This document shows, in pieces, positions 11,731 to 23,699 of a stretch of 64,000 nucleotides of DNA. Every line of letters starts with the position of its first letter. Position 1 is the first letter of the stretch. Made by a program: the position numbers and the translations under genes. The notes beneath the pieces are model-generated. The model saw only the letters and a list, made by a program, of their open reading frames with translations. It was not told the DNA's origin and did not search any database. The stretch is taken from NCBI GenBank assembly GCA_051294375.1, contig CM119269.1, forward strand, positions 20,693,665-20,757,664, written 5' to 3'. This stretch comes from Paraspadella gotoi (taxonomy: Eukaryota > Chaetognatha).

Positions 11731-13691
11731 AATCGTTTGACCTTTCGATTATATAAACTAGATAAGTGATATAAGGATGTCATCAATAGTATGCTGTTTG
11801 TAAAAATGCACCATTAAATGTTTTAAATTTTGACACCCGGTATTGTAATGTGAAACGTATGTAAATTGGTGTACATTTTGGGGATATGATATGGTTTAAG
11901 TGAAATAGAAATACTGGATTTATTTAGAAAGGCATGAGTATTTGAGTTAGACAAATTTTGACAAATTATTTTAAGCTTAGCTTCACCAGTTCGTGAGTTA
12001 GGTTTATAACATGGTTTAAGAACATTAATGTTATCATAATTTATAAATTCAAATCTTAGAGTACCACTTAGTAATGATATGGCTAATTTATAACTAGTTA
12101 ATTTTATAACTAGTTTACTTGATATAAGAAAAAATATTTTTGAGAAAGATTTAAAGTAATGCTGTGTTAAAATATTTTAAGAGATAACAATGAACTGTAC
12201 AATTGTAAGTTAATATTAGTAGTATATTGATTAGTTTCATTGGGACAATTGAATTTTATATTTTATTTCTATGAAAAGAAATAATCATTTTGATCGCCTT
12301 ACATGGGATACAGGGGTGTGAAACTCGTGAAAGTGTTTTATTCAATTTTCTTAAAAATAAGCATGGAGTATATTAGTATATTTGGTGAATGACATGGTTT
12401 GGCAAATTTAAGATAAAATGTGATTTTTTGGAAGATGGTAAAGGTTAAAGATGACTATATTAATACATACAAACAACTCAAAAAACAATTATATCTTAAA
12501 ATTTTGATACAGTTTATATAAAAGTTAACTGAGTTTGCTGTTCATTTAAATTTTTTAACTGTTTATTTGAACTAATTAAAGAAGTGTAACCTTTTGATTA
12601 TTATTGAAGCATCTCAATTTAATTAGTATAATATATTTATAATATATATTAACTAATAAATATAAAAGTTGGAATACTACATTTGATTTAACTTTAGATT
12701 TTATCCTAGTCCAACTACTGTATATTGAAATAGGATTATATTATTGAAATGGTACAACAAATATAACACTAATTATATTATCTGTTCACTTTGCTGGTTG
12801 TTATTAAACACTTGTCGATCCAACCTTTTGTTTCTGAAACTTTAGAGGACTTGATTTAAACTATTCAACAATTCCTTACGGCTCAAAAGGTCGAGAATCT
12901 CGCTCTGATTACTCTGTTGATTGTGGAGAATGAAATAAGAGAGACAGGAAAACAGGATGTGTAAGAGGATAAAATTGGTGGCCTGTAAAGAGAGTTTGGC
13001 AGAGGTCTGGATGGGGATTCTTGAAAAGAACTTAAGGGTTTAGACCTCTAAGGCTGATAAAATTTTGGAATTAAATTTATTTGGAATTATCACAGGATAT
13101 TTTGACTGACTGTTGATACCAGATGAAAGATGAACATACTTCATGCATTCCTTCAACACACAAACAACGTCATTGGGTGACCTTATACCACCCATGGACA
13201 ATTGGTTAGATGCGTTTTAAAATCATTGTTGGGGAAAATTTGCGTAGAATTACAGTTAAAATTCTCTGATGAGAGTGGTCATGCCATTAAGTCAGAATGG
13301 CCAGAGTACCGTCCGCTTCTAATAAGGCAATGAGGTAAGAAAGACCTACCATCGCTTATGACTATTTTACTGAGTGTTAAATGACAACGACGTCTATGCG
13401 CCCCCATTGGAAAGTTGTTCTCCTTGTTGGAAGACAATTTTTGTCACATTACTTGTTGGCCAGTCTTGTACATGTCTGTTATGGACAGCCATTAGTTTCA
13501 TACTGGGTGCTATGAATTTGTACGTGAGCAGCTGCTACAGCTCTATAGCTATATATTCAAGATAGATTCTTGATCATCACTGCCGTTCTTTATCCCGTCT
13601 TTTCTCAATGCTAGCTGACCAACTATGAATAATGCATCATACTCGTATGCGTCTGCGCAACAGCTCAGATCAATCGACTAGGGAAATGTCT
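11731..13691. other. Very AT-rich spacer, no gene seen
   Basis: Long AT-rich DNA with short interrupted frames. 13000-13680 is more mixed but shows no recognised coding exon. The identical block is at 19181-21141. Confidence 0.4.
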
Positions 13692-13716
13692 NNNNNNNNN
13701 NNNNNNNNNNNNNNNN
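13692..13716. other. Assembly gap (25 N)
   Basis: A run of 25 N directly after the end of duplication copy A. The length equals the gap after copy B, suggesting a fixed-size placeholder. Confidence 0.99.
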
Positions 13717-14163
13717 ATTCTTTTTTGTTGTTTGATTTTTATTAATTAACTAAAGCTAAATGATCAAAAGAGTTTTGATGAAAATGAACTTTTGCGATTA
13801 TGATTATTAAATGATGTCTTTCTATTCTTTTTTGTTGTTTGATTTTTATTAATTAACTAAAGCAAAATGATCAAAAGAGTTTTGATGAAAATGAACCTTT
13901 GCAATTATGATTTTTAAATGATACTCTACCGTAGGAATAAATTATTTTGCCGCCGTTAATTTAAGGGACAAATTATTTATTTTCTTCGTTCCTTTCTTTG
14001 TTATCGCCGTTGTCGTCGTTACAGGTCACGGTCACCGGAAACGCGACGTCTCGGAAGAGGAAACGCTCATGGTTTTGGAGGAAATTATGAAAGGAGGCGA
14101 ATGCGAAAACTTATGCGACGTAGAACTGAAGGTTGGTCTTTCTCTTTCTCTTTTTCTTCTCTC

Positions 14164-14206
<43 letters not shown>

Positions 14207-14327
14207 AGGAAGAGAGAGAGAGAGGGAGAAGAGAATTTTGAATTTGAAACTCATTCATGGGGTTTAGGCACAAAATAAAACAATAGGCCATAAAAAGCTA
14301 CTTCATACATTTATGCAGGAGAGAGAG

Positions 14328-14365
<38 letters not shown>

Positions 14366-14820
14366 AGAAGAGTAGAGAAGAAAGAAGAGAAAGAGAAGAC
14401 AACCTCAGTTCTACGTCGCATAGTTTTCGCATTCGCCTCCTTTCATATTTCCTCCAAACCATGAGCGTTTCCTCTTCCGAGACGTCCGCGTTTCCGGTGA
14501 CGTGACCTGTTACGACGACAACGGCGATAACAAAGAAAGGAACTCGAAGAAATAAATAATTTGTCCCTTTAAATTAACGGCGGCAAAATAATTTCATTCC
14601 TTACAGGTAGAGTATCATTTAAAAAGTTCATAATCTGCAAAGGTTCATTTTCATCAAAACTCTTTTTGATCATTTTGCTTTGTTATTAATTAAAATCAAA
14701 CAACTATAATAGGAAAAGACATTCATTTAATAATCATAATCGCAAAGGTCATTTTCATCAAACTTCTTTTGATCATTTAGCTTTATAATAATAAAAATCA
14801 AACAACAAAAAGAATAGAAA
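13717..14820. repeat. Second imperfect palindrome, centre near 14280
   Basis: The left arm (13717-14150) and right arm (about 14400-14820) are inverted copies. Shared landmarks are the exon-like GAGGAAACGCTCATGGTTT box, the GACGTCTC/CGTTTCC box, TTAACGGCGGCAAAATAATT, and a locally duplicated unit of about 110 bp containing TTGTTGTTTGATTTTTATTA. The centre is a long GA microsatellite. The arms differ by small indels, as in the 6.3-8.6 kb palindrome. Confidence 0.85.
14025..14131 (+). CDS. Possible orphan exon, unrecognised protein
   Basis: A 107-base segment is bounded by TTACAG (acceptor) and AAG|GTTGGT (donor). One frame reads RKRDVSEEETLMVLEEIMKG and then GECENLCDVELK, a plausible soluble coding exon. 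An inverted copy lies at about 14402-14510 with a few indels that break the frame. No family recognised, and no partner exons could be joined. The location inside a suspect palindrome lowers confidence. Confidence 0.35.
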
Positions 14821-17800
14821 GACATCAACTCACTTGAACATCCAATCGTCGCGCTCAATCTGAGGAATGAAATTTACCAAAAATTAAGAAGAGGAAAGCA
14901 TTTTTTAATAAAACAAATACTGAGAAATTTATTAATTATTCGTATTCTATTATTTATTATTATTATTATTATTATTATTTATTATTATTTATTATTATTT
15001 TTTATTTATTATTATTATTATTAATTATATATTATTTATTATGTATTATTAATATTTGATTTTATTATTAATATTTATTATAACGGATGATAAAAACAAA
15101 AAAATTTTACCACAGAAAGAACAAAAGCCAGCGCCAATAAATCGCGCCACTGTCCGCCATGGGAGTCGTGGTCTTCGGGCTTCACTTCAGGCTGTTGGCC
15201 TAGAAAAGTCGTTTTTCTGTCTTGGTTCACCTTTCTCTAACTCGGAATCGAATTTGCTTCATTCAAAAATTGATCCAGAATTTTCGTTGGTCCAGAGCTG
15301 TAAGTTCTAAACGTATTCTGCTTCGGCGCGCCAAAATCAGAACTTTATCGCGGTCAAAATGGTTTTTTTGGTTGCTATTTTTCATTATCACGTCAAATCG
15401 CACGCAAATGAAGTCCAGAACGACTAACGAGTTAATCTATTCAATTGATCATTATTCTTACTTTCCTTATTTTATTTATTATATTTATATCCGAAAGAAA
15501 TTCTCTTTTGTCTTTTTTCCTCCATTTATGCAAATTTGATCGCGCGCGTCGTTTAGACGTCGGTGCGTACGAATCGTTTCTCTCTCTCCCTCTCTCTCTC
15601 TCTCCTCTTCTCTCTCTCTCTCTCTCCCTTCGGCAGTATGCAAATGTCATCAGAGAATTTCTCACCTCCATCTCCGCAGAAAACGGAAACCCTGGGCTAA
15701 TTCCTATTCTCTTTTTACGTTGTTTGAAATTTCGATTATGCGCTCCTCTAATTGGAATATGTATATAATGTATATATTGGAATTTATGATATTATTATTT
15801 CTTTTCTTGTCAAAAGTCTAATCCAGTTTTTTCAGATAAAAAATTTAGGTTTCATTAAGTTTTGATGGTAAATTACGTATGATCAGTAATTTAATTGGGA
15901 AAAACAATTAATAATTTATATTAAGCATTATCAGAGCGCTTATCGCGGTACTAAAAGGGTAATCGTAATTTAATGGCGAAAAACCAATTAATAATTTATA
16001 TAAGCATTATCAGAGCGCTAGTCGCCGGTACTAAAAGAATATTAAAGTAATTATTTACATAATTCTCGTTTCTTAGCTTTACAAATAACCTTTCGTCGAA
16101 TGTGTAAACAAATGCTTTTTGGTTTTCGTCGGCTTGTTAATTCTTCAGTCGTGATTTTGGCCGATTAAGTAAACATTTTTGTATTCTCCCCGTTTATTCG
16201 TTTGTTCACGTTATTTAATATTAATCATAATGAATACTCATCCTCTTTCTAATATCATTAGGCTAAATAGCATGTCGTCAGTTATTACAGGAGCTTAGTA
16301 ATAAAGGACGACATGGTGGCATCGGCCCTTGTTCGTCCCCACGTTCTCTTGTTGCTACTGCCTACGCTTAAGTGGGATGTCGGTGCGAGTTTTTCATGAG
16401 CTAATATGTCATATTGATAACGATAATTAGATTAGGTTATTAAGTTATCTAAGTGGCGGGTGTGTTTAATTGTCCACTCTCCTTCACATCCGCGTGCGTG
16501 GATGTAAAGTAGCTATTGCGGTCCTGTCACCTGCAAGCGTGGAGTGGGAGCTTATGGCTTTACTGGGCTTTGTTGGTATGCCGTCTGCGGAAGTAGACGA
16601 AAAACCCCGGCTCAGCAGTGAGCTCTTAACTGCGTCTGCACAGTAGACGAAAAAACTCACTGCTCAGCGTTGAGACCTCATAACTTGCCGTCCTTGGCGA
16701 CGTAAAAACCGGAAAACCCCGTTAAAGAGAGGATTACCATTGAAAATATATGGAATTCGCCACATAGCGTTCGAACTTTTTTTGTTTGCGCACTTTTTAC
16801 CCGCATGTGGTCGTTTTTTAATAATAAATCGTTTTCGCTTCCTTGCATTTGCTATGACAAATGTTGATTGACGGAGGCCCATTAAGCTGGGACCATATTG
16901 CCTCTGCAAGTACGGAGGCCCATTAAGCTGGGACCATTTGCCTCTGCAAAATGTCGAGGCCCATTAAGCTGGGATAGGTTGTAAAGTTACCTCTTTGAGG
17001 AATTAAGATATAAATAGATTGACGAGTGTTTCAATTCCTATATTAGAGATGCGTCGACCGCGTCTCTGTTTCTAGGGTTCTTCATACCGTTAATGCATAG
17101 ATCCGTTTGTGTGAGTTACACGAACGACTATTGGGTGTTTCTAGTTGAATTTAGGTTAGTGTAGTTTATAATTTAAGGTGTCCAAAATGGTGAGGCAGGG
17201 CGAGAAAAAAATGGGATAAATATGCCCAACAAAATGTTGATTCTATATTGTATAAATTTTATAATTTTGATTAAAAATTAATATTAAAATGGCCTATCAC
17301 GAGAGAATAAAAAATAATAATAAGAAATTTCCTCAATCTTGAAACTCAATCATATTGCCTCGCTCCCGACGAATGATGATTTCCTCAATCTTTTTAATTC
17401 TCTCTCTCGTAACGTTGCCTCTTACATCTCGACGGCGAAATTGGCGAATTTTTGACCTCTAATTCACGAAGATTTTTCTCACTGCCGGACAGCCTCACAT
17501 CAGAGCTTCTTTTAAACACGACGAATTGCAGCACGGCGGGAAATCAGAAACTAACGCCTTTTCACGCTTAGTTTATTTCTTTGCCGGAAGCTTCCATCGT
17601 GAAATTTTTCTCGTTTAAACGTGGAGAGAACGTTTAATTTGACACGATCAATGGAGGAATTTTCATTTCTTTGAAAGTCATTTAACAAAAGCGGTTTCAT
17701 AATAAAACAAATTCGACTGTGTTAGATTACGTGATCATTGTCTCTACGGTTTGTAAAAATATAAAAATATTCTTGACGGCCAGTTTCGATTCCTGCGACC

Positions 17801-20800
17801 TTCAACGTCGAAACGATTTTCCCGTGAATCTCTGATCTTTAGTTTAAAATTAAACTTCTCCCGGGCGTACGGGAGTCTAAACGAAAGCTGAACAAATCTT
17901 TTCTTGTTGAAATTCGATTTCACGATTGTTTGAACTAACTTTCGCGCTTAACGCGGCTCTATAAAATCGCATCGTTCCAGTCTATCTACGACGTCATTCA
18001 TTGTTTTAAATTCCAATGTATGCATCGACCTGCGAAGATCGAAAAGATAAACAAACTCGGACATTTCCTTGCATCGACGATAGCCTTTAAGTTTTGCTTC
18101 TACAATTACCGTTAAATTTAACGTGATGTTCGTGATTCTGTGGAAAGAGCTCACGCTTTTCTGTTTATGATACAAAATGTCAAACCGCTGCCAAGATTTT
18201 GGACTCTTTTTCATGTAACATTAAGGTGGAAATGGAAATCTTTTGAAGACGACGACGACAATGATCGTTTTAATTCTTCATTATTTTGGAACAAGAAAAT
18301 AGAAATTTTTGCCATTTATCACAATAAAAAGGAAAAGAGCCTTAAAAATAAACCAAAATAAACTTTTCGTCTTTCATCTCTTAATCTCGAATCTCAATTC
18401 TCGAATCTCAAATCTCGGGCTTTCAACTTATCAACTATCGGACGCTAAAGAAACAGTTTTCAAGATTAAACCGAATTTTCCCTTCTCTACTCTCAATTAT
18501 AAAACTTCTTCAACTATCAACTATCAAATACCGACGCCAAAGAATCATTTTACAAAATTCGCATAACAAGGAACCTGTGTCTTCTCCCACACCTGCCTCC
18601 TCATGGGTGGTCATGGACCATCTTCATCTTCCTCAACTCCTCACGAGGCCGGGCCTTTTCGCTCTCAACAAGTTTCTCACGGGCTTGCAACGCTTCGTCC
18701 TTTCTGCCGTCTGGGAAATAGTCGCGCGACCGAGGCCGGCGACGAAAAGCGGGCTTCCACGACCACGGAAGCATTTCGGTTCCCCAGGCTCACGAACGGC
18801 AACCGGTTGCGCAGCATCTGGCCAGCAGCGGCGAGGATCGACGAATTTGCTGTGCATGGAACGCCAGCAGCACGGTCAGTGCCTTTTCTCTTCTTCTCTC
18901 TCTCTTCACGTGAAATGGGAAAGCAGCATTGGCGACGGCTTGCAGCCGACGAGCGCACGGTCAATGGAGAAGTTACATCTCTCTTTTCTGGATCGGAAAG
19001 CAGCAGCAGCAGCTCCAGTCTTGGAGGAGATACGACGACGACTTCTTTCGCGATCGTAGAAGCGAAACGGTAGCACGGCGGCGCGGGCCGACCGCCGACC
19101 CCTTTCCCCTGGACCAGGTGCAGAATGCCAGACTGATTTTTATCGAAACTTTAAATTTAAGTTTTGAATGACTTTAACTTAATCGTTTGACCTTTCGATT
19201 ATATAAACTAGATAAGTGATATAAGGATGTCATCAATAGTATGCTGTTTGTAAAAATGCACCATTAAATGTTTTAAATTTTGACACCCGGTATTGTAATG
19301 TGAAACGTATGTAAATTGGTGTACATTTTGGGGATATGATATGGTTTAAGTGAAATAGAAATACTGGATTTATTTAGAAAGGCATGAGTATTTGAGTTAG
19401 ACAAATTTTGACAAATTATTTTAAGCTTAGCTTCACCAGTTCGTGAGTTAGGTTTATAACATGGTTTAAGAACATTAATGTTATCATAATTTATAAATTC
19501 AAATCTTAGAGTACCACTTAGTAATGATATGGCTAATTTATAACTAGTTAATTTTATAACTAGTTTACTTGATATAAGAAAAAATATTTTTGAGAAAGAT
19601 TTAAAGTAATGCTGTGTTAAAATATTTTAAGAGATAACAATGAACTGTACAATTGTAAGTTAATATTAGTAGTATATTGATTAGTTTCATTGGGACAATT
19701 GAATTTTATATTTTATTTCTATGAAAAGAAATAATCATTTTGATCGCCTTACATGGGATACAGGGGTGTGAAACTCGTGAAAGTGTTTTATTCAATTTTC
19801 TTAAAAATAAGCATGGAGTATATTAGTATATTTGGTGAATGACATGGTTTGGCAAATTTAAGATAAAATGTGATTTTTTGGAAGATGGTAAAGGTTAAAG
19901 ATGACTATATTAATACATACAAACAACTCAAAAAACAATTATATCTTAAAATTTTGATACAGTTTATATAAAAGTTAACTGAGTTTGCTGTTCATTTAAA
20001 TTTTTTAACTGTTTATTTGAACTAATTAAAGAAGTGTAACCTTTTGATTATTATTGAAGCATCTCAATTTAATTAGTATAATATATTTATAATATATATT
20101 AACTAATAAATATAAAAGTTGGAATACTACATTTGATTTAACTTTAGATTTTATCCTAGTCCAACTACTGTATATTGAAATAGGATTATATTATTGAAAT
20201 GGTACAACAAATATAACACTAATTATATTATCTGTTCACTTTGCTGGTTGTTATTAAACACTTGTCGATCCAACCTTTTGTTTCTGAAACTTTAGAGGAC
20301 TTGATTTAAACTATTCAACAATTCCTTACGGCTCAAAAGGTCGAGAATCTCGCTCTGATTACTCTGTTGATTGTGGAGAATGAAATAAGAGAGACAGGAA
20401 AACAGGATGTGTAAGAGGATAAAATTGGTGGCCTGTAAAGAGAGTTTGGCAGAGGTCTGGATGGGGATTCTTGAAAAGAACTTAAGGGTTTAGACCTCTA
20501 AGGCTGATAAAATTTTGGAATTAAATTTATTTGGAATTATCACAGGATATTTTGACTGACTGTTGATACCAGATGAAAGATGAACATACTTCATGCATTC
20601 CTTCAACACACAAACAACGTCATTGGGTGACCTTATACCACCCATGGACAATTGGTTAGATGCGTTTTAAAATCATTGTTGGGGAAAATTTGCGTAGAAT
20701 TACAGTTAAAATTCTCTGATGAGAGTGGTCATGCCATTAAGTCAGAATGGCCAGAGTACCGTCCGCTTCTAATAAGGCAATGAGGTAAGAAAGACCTACC

Positions 20801-21141
20801 ATCGCTTATGACTATTTTACTGAGTGTTAAATGACAACGACGTCTATGCGCCCCCATTGGAAAGTTGTTCTCCTTGTTGGAAGACAATTTTTGTCACATT
20901 ACTTGTTGGCCAGTCTTGTACATGTCTGTTATGGACAGCCATTAGTTTCATACTGGGTGCTATGAATTTGTACGTGAGCAGCTGCTACAGCTCTATAGCT
21001 ATATATTCAAGATAGATTCTTGATCATCACTGCCGTTCTTTATCCCGTCTTTTCTCAATGCTAGCTGACCAACTATGAATAATGCATCATACTCGTATGC
21101 GTCTGCGCAACAGCTCAGATCAATCGACTAGGGAAATGTCT
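14815..21141. repeat. 6.3-kb direct duplication, copy B
   Basis: Apparently exact copy of 7365-13691. The left junction lies inside the shared motif TAGAAAGACATCAACT. The right end is again a 25-N gap. Perfect identity over simple sequence and AT-rich DNA, with gaps at matching ends, suggests one genomic segment placed twice by the assembler. Confidence 0.95.
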
Positions 21142-21166
21142 NNNNNNNNNNNNNNNNNNNNNNNNN
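21142..21166. other. Assembly gap (25 N)
   Basis: A 25-N placeholder directly after duplication copy B. Sequence beyond it (21167 onward) is unrelated to that after the first gap. Confidence 0.99.
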
Positions 21167-21575
21167 AAAAAAGTGACTTTTAAGCGAGTCGCTCCCTCTT
21201 CTCATAAATGAAAAACGACTTCACACCATAAAATTTTATTCGATTTTCTTTCCTTCCTTCTTCCTTCTTTCCTTCTCTTCCCGCAGAATTTCCAACCGTA
21301 ATGGCCCCTTTGCTTTCAAGGTCGCCTTCCCGACGGAGTCGACGTCTCGATTGACTCAAATCTGTTCCGGCCTCTGTCTCAAACTGGACCAGGCCACAAC
21401 CTTTCAAAGCTGAAATGACTCGTAGGCGCCGTGCTGAGGATTCTGAGAGGATTTCGCTCCTATTCCCCCTTAAGTAAAGTTAAAGAAATGAAAATCATTT
21501 CAAGTCTCAAATGATTAATTATTAATTGATTAAAATCGATTCATTTTTTTGTTACTGCTTAATCTCTACTTATTA
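21167..21575. other. Unassigned stretch
   Basis: Contains a TTCC-rich tract (21245-21290) and a moderately GC-rich patch (21290-21430) with open frames on both strands. A CCGCAG acceptor-like site lies near 21286. No family recognised. Confidence 0.25.
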
Positions 21576-22169
21576 CAGGGGTGGGTCCATATATCGAGAC
21601 AAAACTTAACGTCCTGCCATGTCTGAACGATTTGAGATACAATAATAAAATTAGTGGCAAAAGTTTTTTTGGGATATTTATTTTGATATACAATGAATCA
21701 AATTAAATTTTTAGCAACTACAAGGCGTCGTGGATGTTTTCAAAACATTTAGTCGTTTTTATGCACGCGCATTATATTGCATGAGATGAAAGCCATACTT
21801 GTAAATATATTTCAGTGGTCCGAAATTTTACATGATTAATTTAATCATATGACAAAATCGTTAAAAAATTATTTGATAAAAGTAAGTTTTAATAAAAATT
21901 AAACCACAAATTAAACCTTACCTGTTTACTTCAAATTTCTTTAAACCAAAATGGAATGTACACCTTGCCAGAGGCATTATTATACTACAAATAAGTATTT
22001 TAAAAAATATTTTTATATGTTACATCTTAGAAAGAGATTAATTAATAAGTATTCAAACTTTTTTCTTTCAAACCGCGCAGAGAAAACCGAGCAGTTACCT
22101 TTAAAAATTATTAACAGTTTTAGAGTAAGTATTTTTTAAATTTTGTCTCGATATATAGTTCCACCCCTG
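21576..22169. mobile_element. MITE with roughly 30-bp TIRs and TA target duplication
   Basis: The left end CAGGGGTGGGTCCATATATC (then GAGACAAAA) is mirrored at the right end by TTTTGTCTCGATATATAG and CCACCCCTG. The element is 594 bases and is flanked on both sides by TA (21574-21575 and 22170-22171), the Tc1/mariner-type signature. The interior is AT-rich without a transposase, so it is a non-autonomous copy. Confidence 0.75.
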
Positions 22170-22426
22170 TACATTTGGCGAAGCTTTCAAGCAATCAAAT
22201 GAAATGTTTTGAGCTCTTTCTGGACTAAATTTTCGCCTTTATTACGAAAGAACAGTTGAATGTAGATCAAAACCATCGAAATTTGATATTAGCTTTCAGA
22301 TGATACCAAAAATGCCTACCAAAAGAGACGGGAAAATGGCGTATTTACCAATTTTGCGCCATTAGTCAACTTTTTTTCGCGCGAGAAATGTCAAACTGAC
22401 TTTTTCTATTTAAACGGACACAAATA

Positions 22427-22560
22427 ACTGCTAGCGCTACCTTTGTTTTTATAGAAGTCATATCAATTATAAAAGACAGAATTCCGATAGAGGGCGTATC
22501 GAATGCTCATTGGAAGCGACATGATCACCCGGAAATACACTTTAAAGAAAGTCACTGAGT
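22427..22560. repeat. Dispersed repeat R1, copy 1
   Basis: Shares AACTGCTAGCG, then ACCTTTGTTTTTATAGA, a short AT spacer, and ATCACCCGGAAATA with 40432-40580. The order and orientation are the same. Family unknown. Confidence 0.55.
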
Positions 22561-22669
22561 CACAAATAGAAATTATAGTTTTTTTTTTTTTTTCTTTCGT
22601 TTTTCCTTCTTCACTCTGTTTCCTCACTTCCCCAATTATTTTCTCATTTCAACTCTCCTTTCATTTCTT

Positions 22670-22850
22670 CTCTCTTTATCCTTCCCTTCAATTCTATTCT
22701 TCCCCCGATAGAATTCCTCCTTCCTCTTCTTCCTCTCCTTCAATTCTATTCTTCNNNNNNNNNNATTTCTCCTTCCTCTTCATCCTTCTTTCAATTCTAT
22801 TCTTCCCCCAATAGAATTCCTCCTTCCTCTTCTTCCTCTCCTTCAACCTC
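22670..22850. repeat. Pyrimidine-rich minisatellite, about 3 units, with 10-N gap
   Basis: Units of roughly 60 bases contain CAATTCTATTCTTCCCCC, ATAGAATTCCTCC and TTCCTCTTCTTCCTCTCC. An N run at 22755-22764 interrupts the array, so the true copy number is not resolved. CAATTCTATT / AATAGAATT makes a short inverted repeat in each unit. Confidence 0.75.
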
Positions 22851-23295
22851 TCGTTCAACTCCATCTGCGACCAAAAGTAAGAAACGCTATTTGATTTAAC
22901 TAAATTGAGAACCGAATCTTTTTTTCTTTGCGTCATTTCGTCTCATTTATGTCATAAACATAAACATAAAGACGTTACGTCGATTCAGTTTTCTTCGTTA
23001 TGTGTAGAACACGTGAGTCCGTTACGAAACTTTTCCCCTTGCAGTTTGCGTCATCACCGAGTTCACTTGTCGAGGGAGAGCGAGGAGGAGCGTGAGACGG
23101 AAAAAACGAAAAGGATAATCAATAACAAAACAAGCGGGAAATTCAAAGTATTTCTCGTGGAATAAAAATAACAAGTATCGATTTTCAACGTTTGCGACGA
23201 GCAATTTATTTATTCGATCGACATATATTTCTTTACGATTCCAATTTCATTTTCAACTCAGATGATTTTCAAATCTAGTTTCAACGCGTCGCCGC

Positions 23296-23405
23296 CTCGC
23301 CACGCGTTGCCATTTCCTCGCCGCAATTCGCAATTTCCTCGCCACGTGTTGCCATTTCTTTGCCACGTGTTGCCATTTCCTCGCCGCACGTTGCCATTTC
23401 CCGTC
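23296..23405. repeat. 21-bp minisatellite, about 5 units
   Basis: Tandem 21-base units of the form CCTCGCCACGTGTTGCCATTT with variants. It follows the stop codon of the minus-strand terminal exon at 23410-23519, so it probably lies in that gene's 3' untranslated region. The in-frame translation gives a Lys/Arg-Trp-Gln repeat, but this frame is not the one used by the upstream exon. Confidence 0.7.
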
Positions 23406-23409
23406 GCCG

Positions 23410-23519
23410 TCAAAACCTAAACTCGTAGTAGGGATCGAGTCCACGTCCCCTTCTCTCCTGCTTCGCCTTTTGCGCGGCAAAAACTGGACGCCAAAGTCGC
23501 GGATTGTAGCGGAGTTTGG
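23410..23519 (-). CDS. Probable terminal exon of an unrecognised minus-strand gene
   Basis: A strong acceptor (TTTTGTTTCCAG) at 23520 on the minus strand is followed by a frame reading LRYNPRLWRPVFAAQKAKQE, then GLDPYYEFRF and a TGA at 23412-23410. The composition is clearly protein-like. It could end the gene whose exons lie at 29.1-31.3 kb, with the decayed LINE in the intervening intron. The phase (two bases before the first full codon) means at least one further exon is missing from the model. Confidence 0.45.
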
Positions 23520-23699
23520 CTGGAAACAAAAGGGCAATGAGCTCTCTCTCTCTCTCTCTCTCATAATCGATGGATTTTTATTCGATTTTATTAAATTTAT
23601 CGAATTTTCGATAAGTGGGAAAATTTTATCAAGAAAAAGAAATTCGAATACAGAGTGAATAGGAAGCATCATTGAAGAGCCAATTTTATATGAGTGAAG

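Larger units (their letters stand above)
7365..13691. repeat. 6.3-kb direct duplication, copy A
   Basis: This 6,327-base segment recurs at an offset of exactly 7,450 bases (14815-21141). Every line I compared is identical, including microsatellites and AT-rich spacers. Both copies end at the same base before a 25-N gap. Contents: the right palindrome arm, a hairpin, a 44-bp triplicate, a GC-rich patch at 11.1-11.7 kb with several overlapping open frames but no recognised protein, and about 2 kb of very AT-rich DNA. Confidence 0.95.

Noticed and set aside
11127-19171. Open frames of 74-160 codons at 11.1-11.7 kb and identical ones at 18.6-19.2 kb
   Set aside because: They overlap in up to four frames on both strands, match no known family, and the second set is the exact duplicate. 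Kept only as a GC-rich patch.
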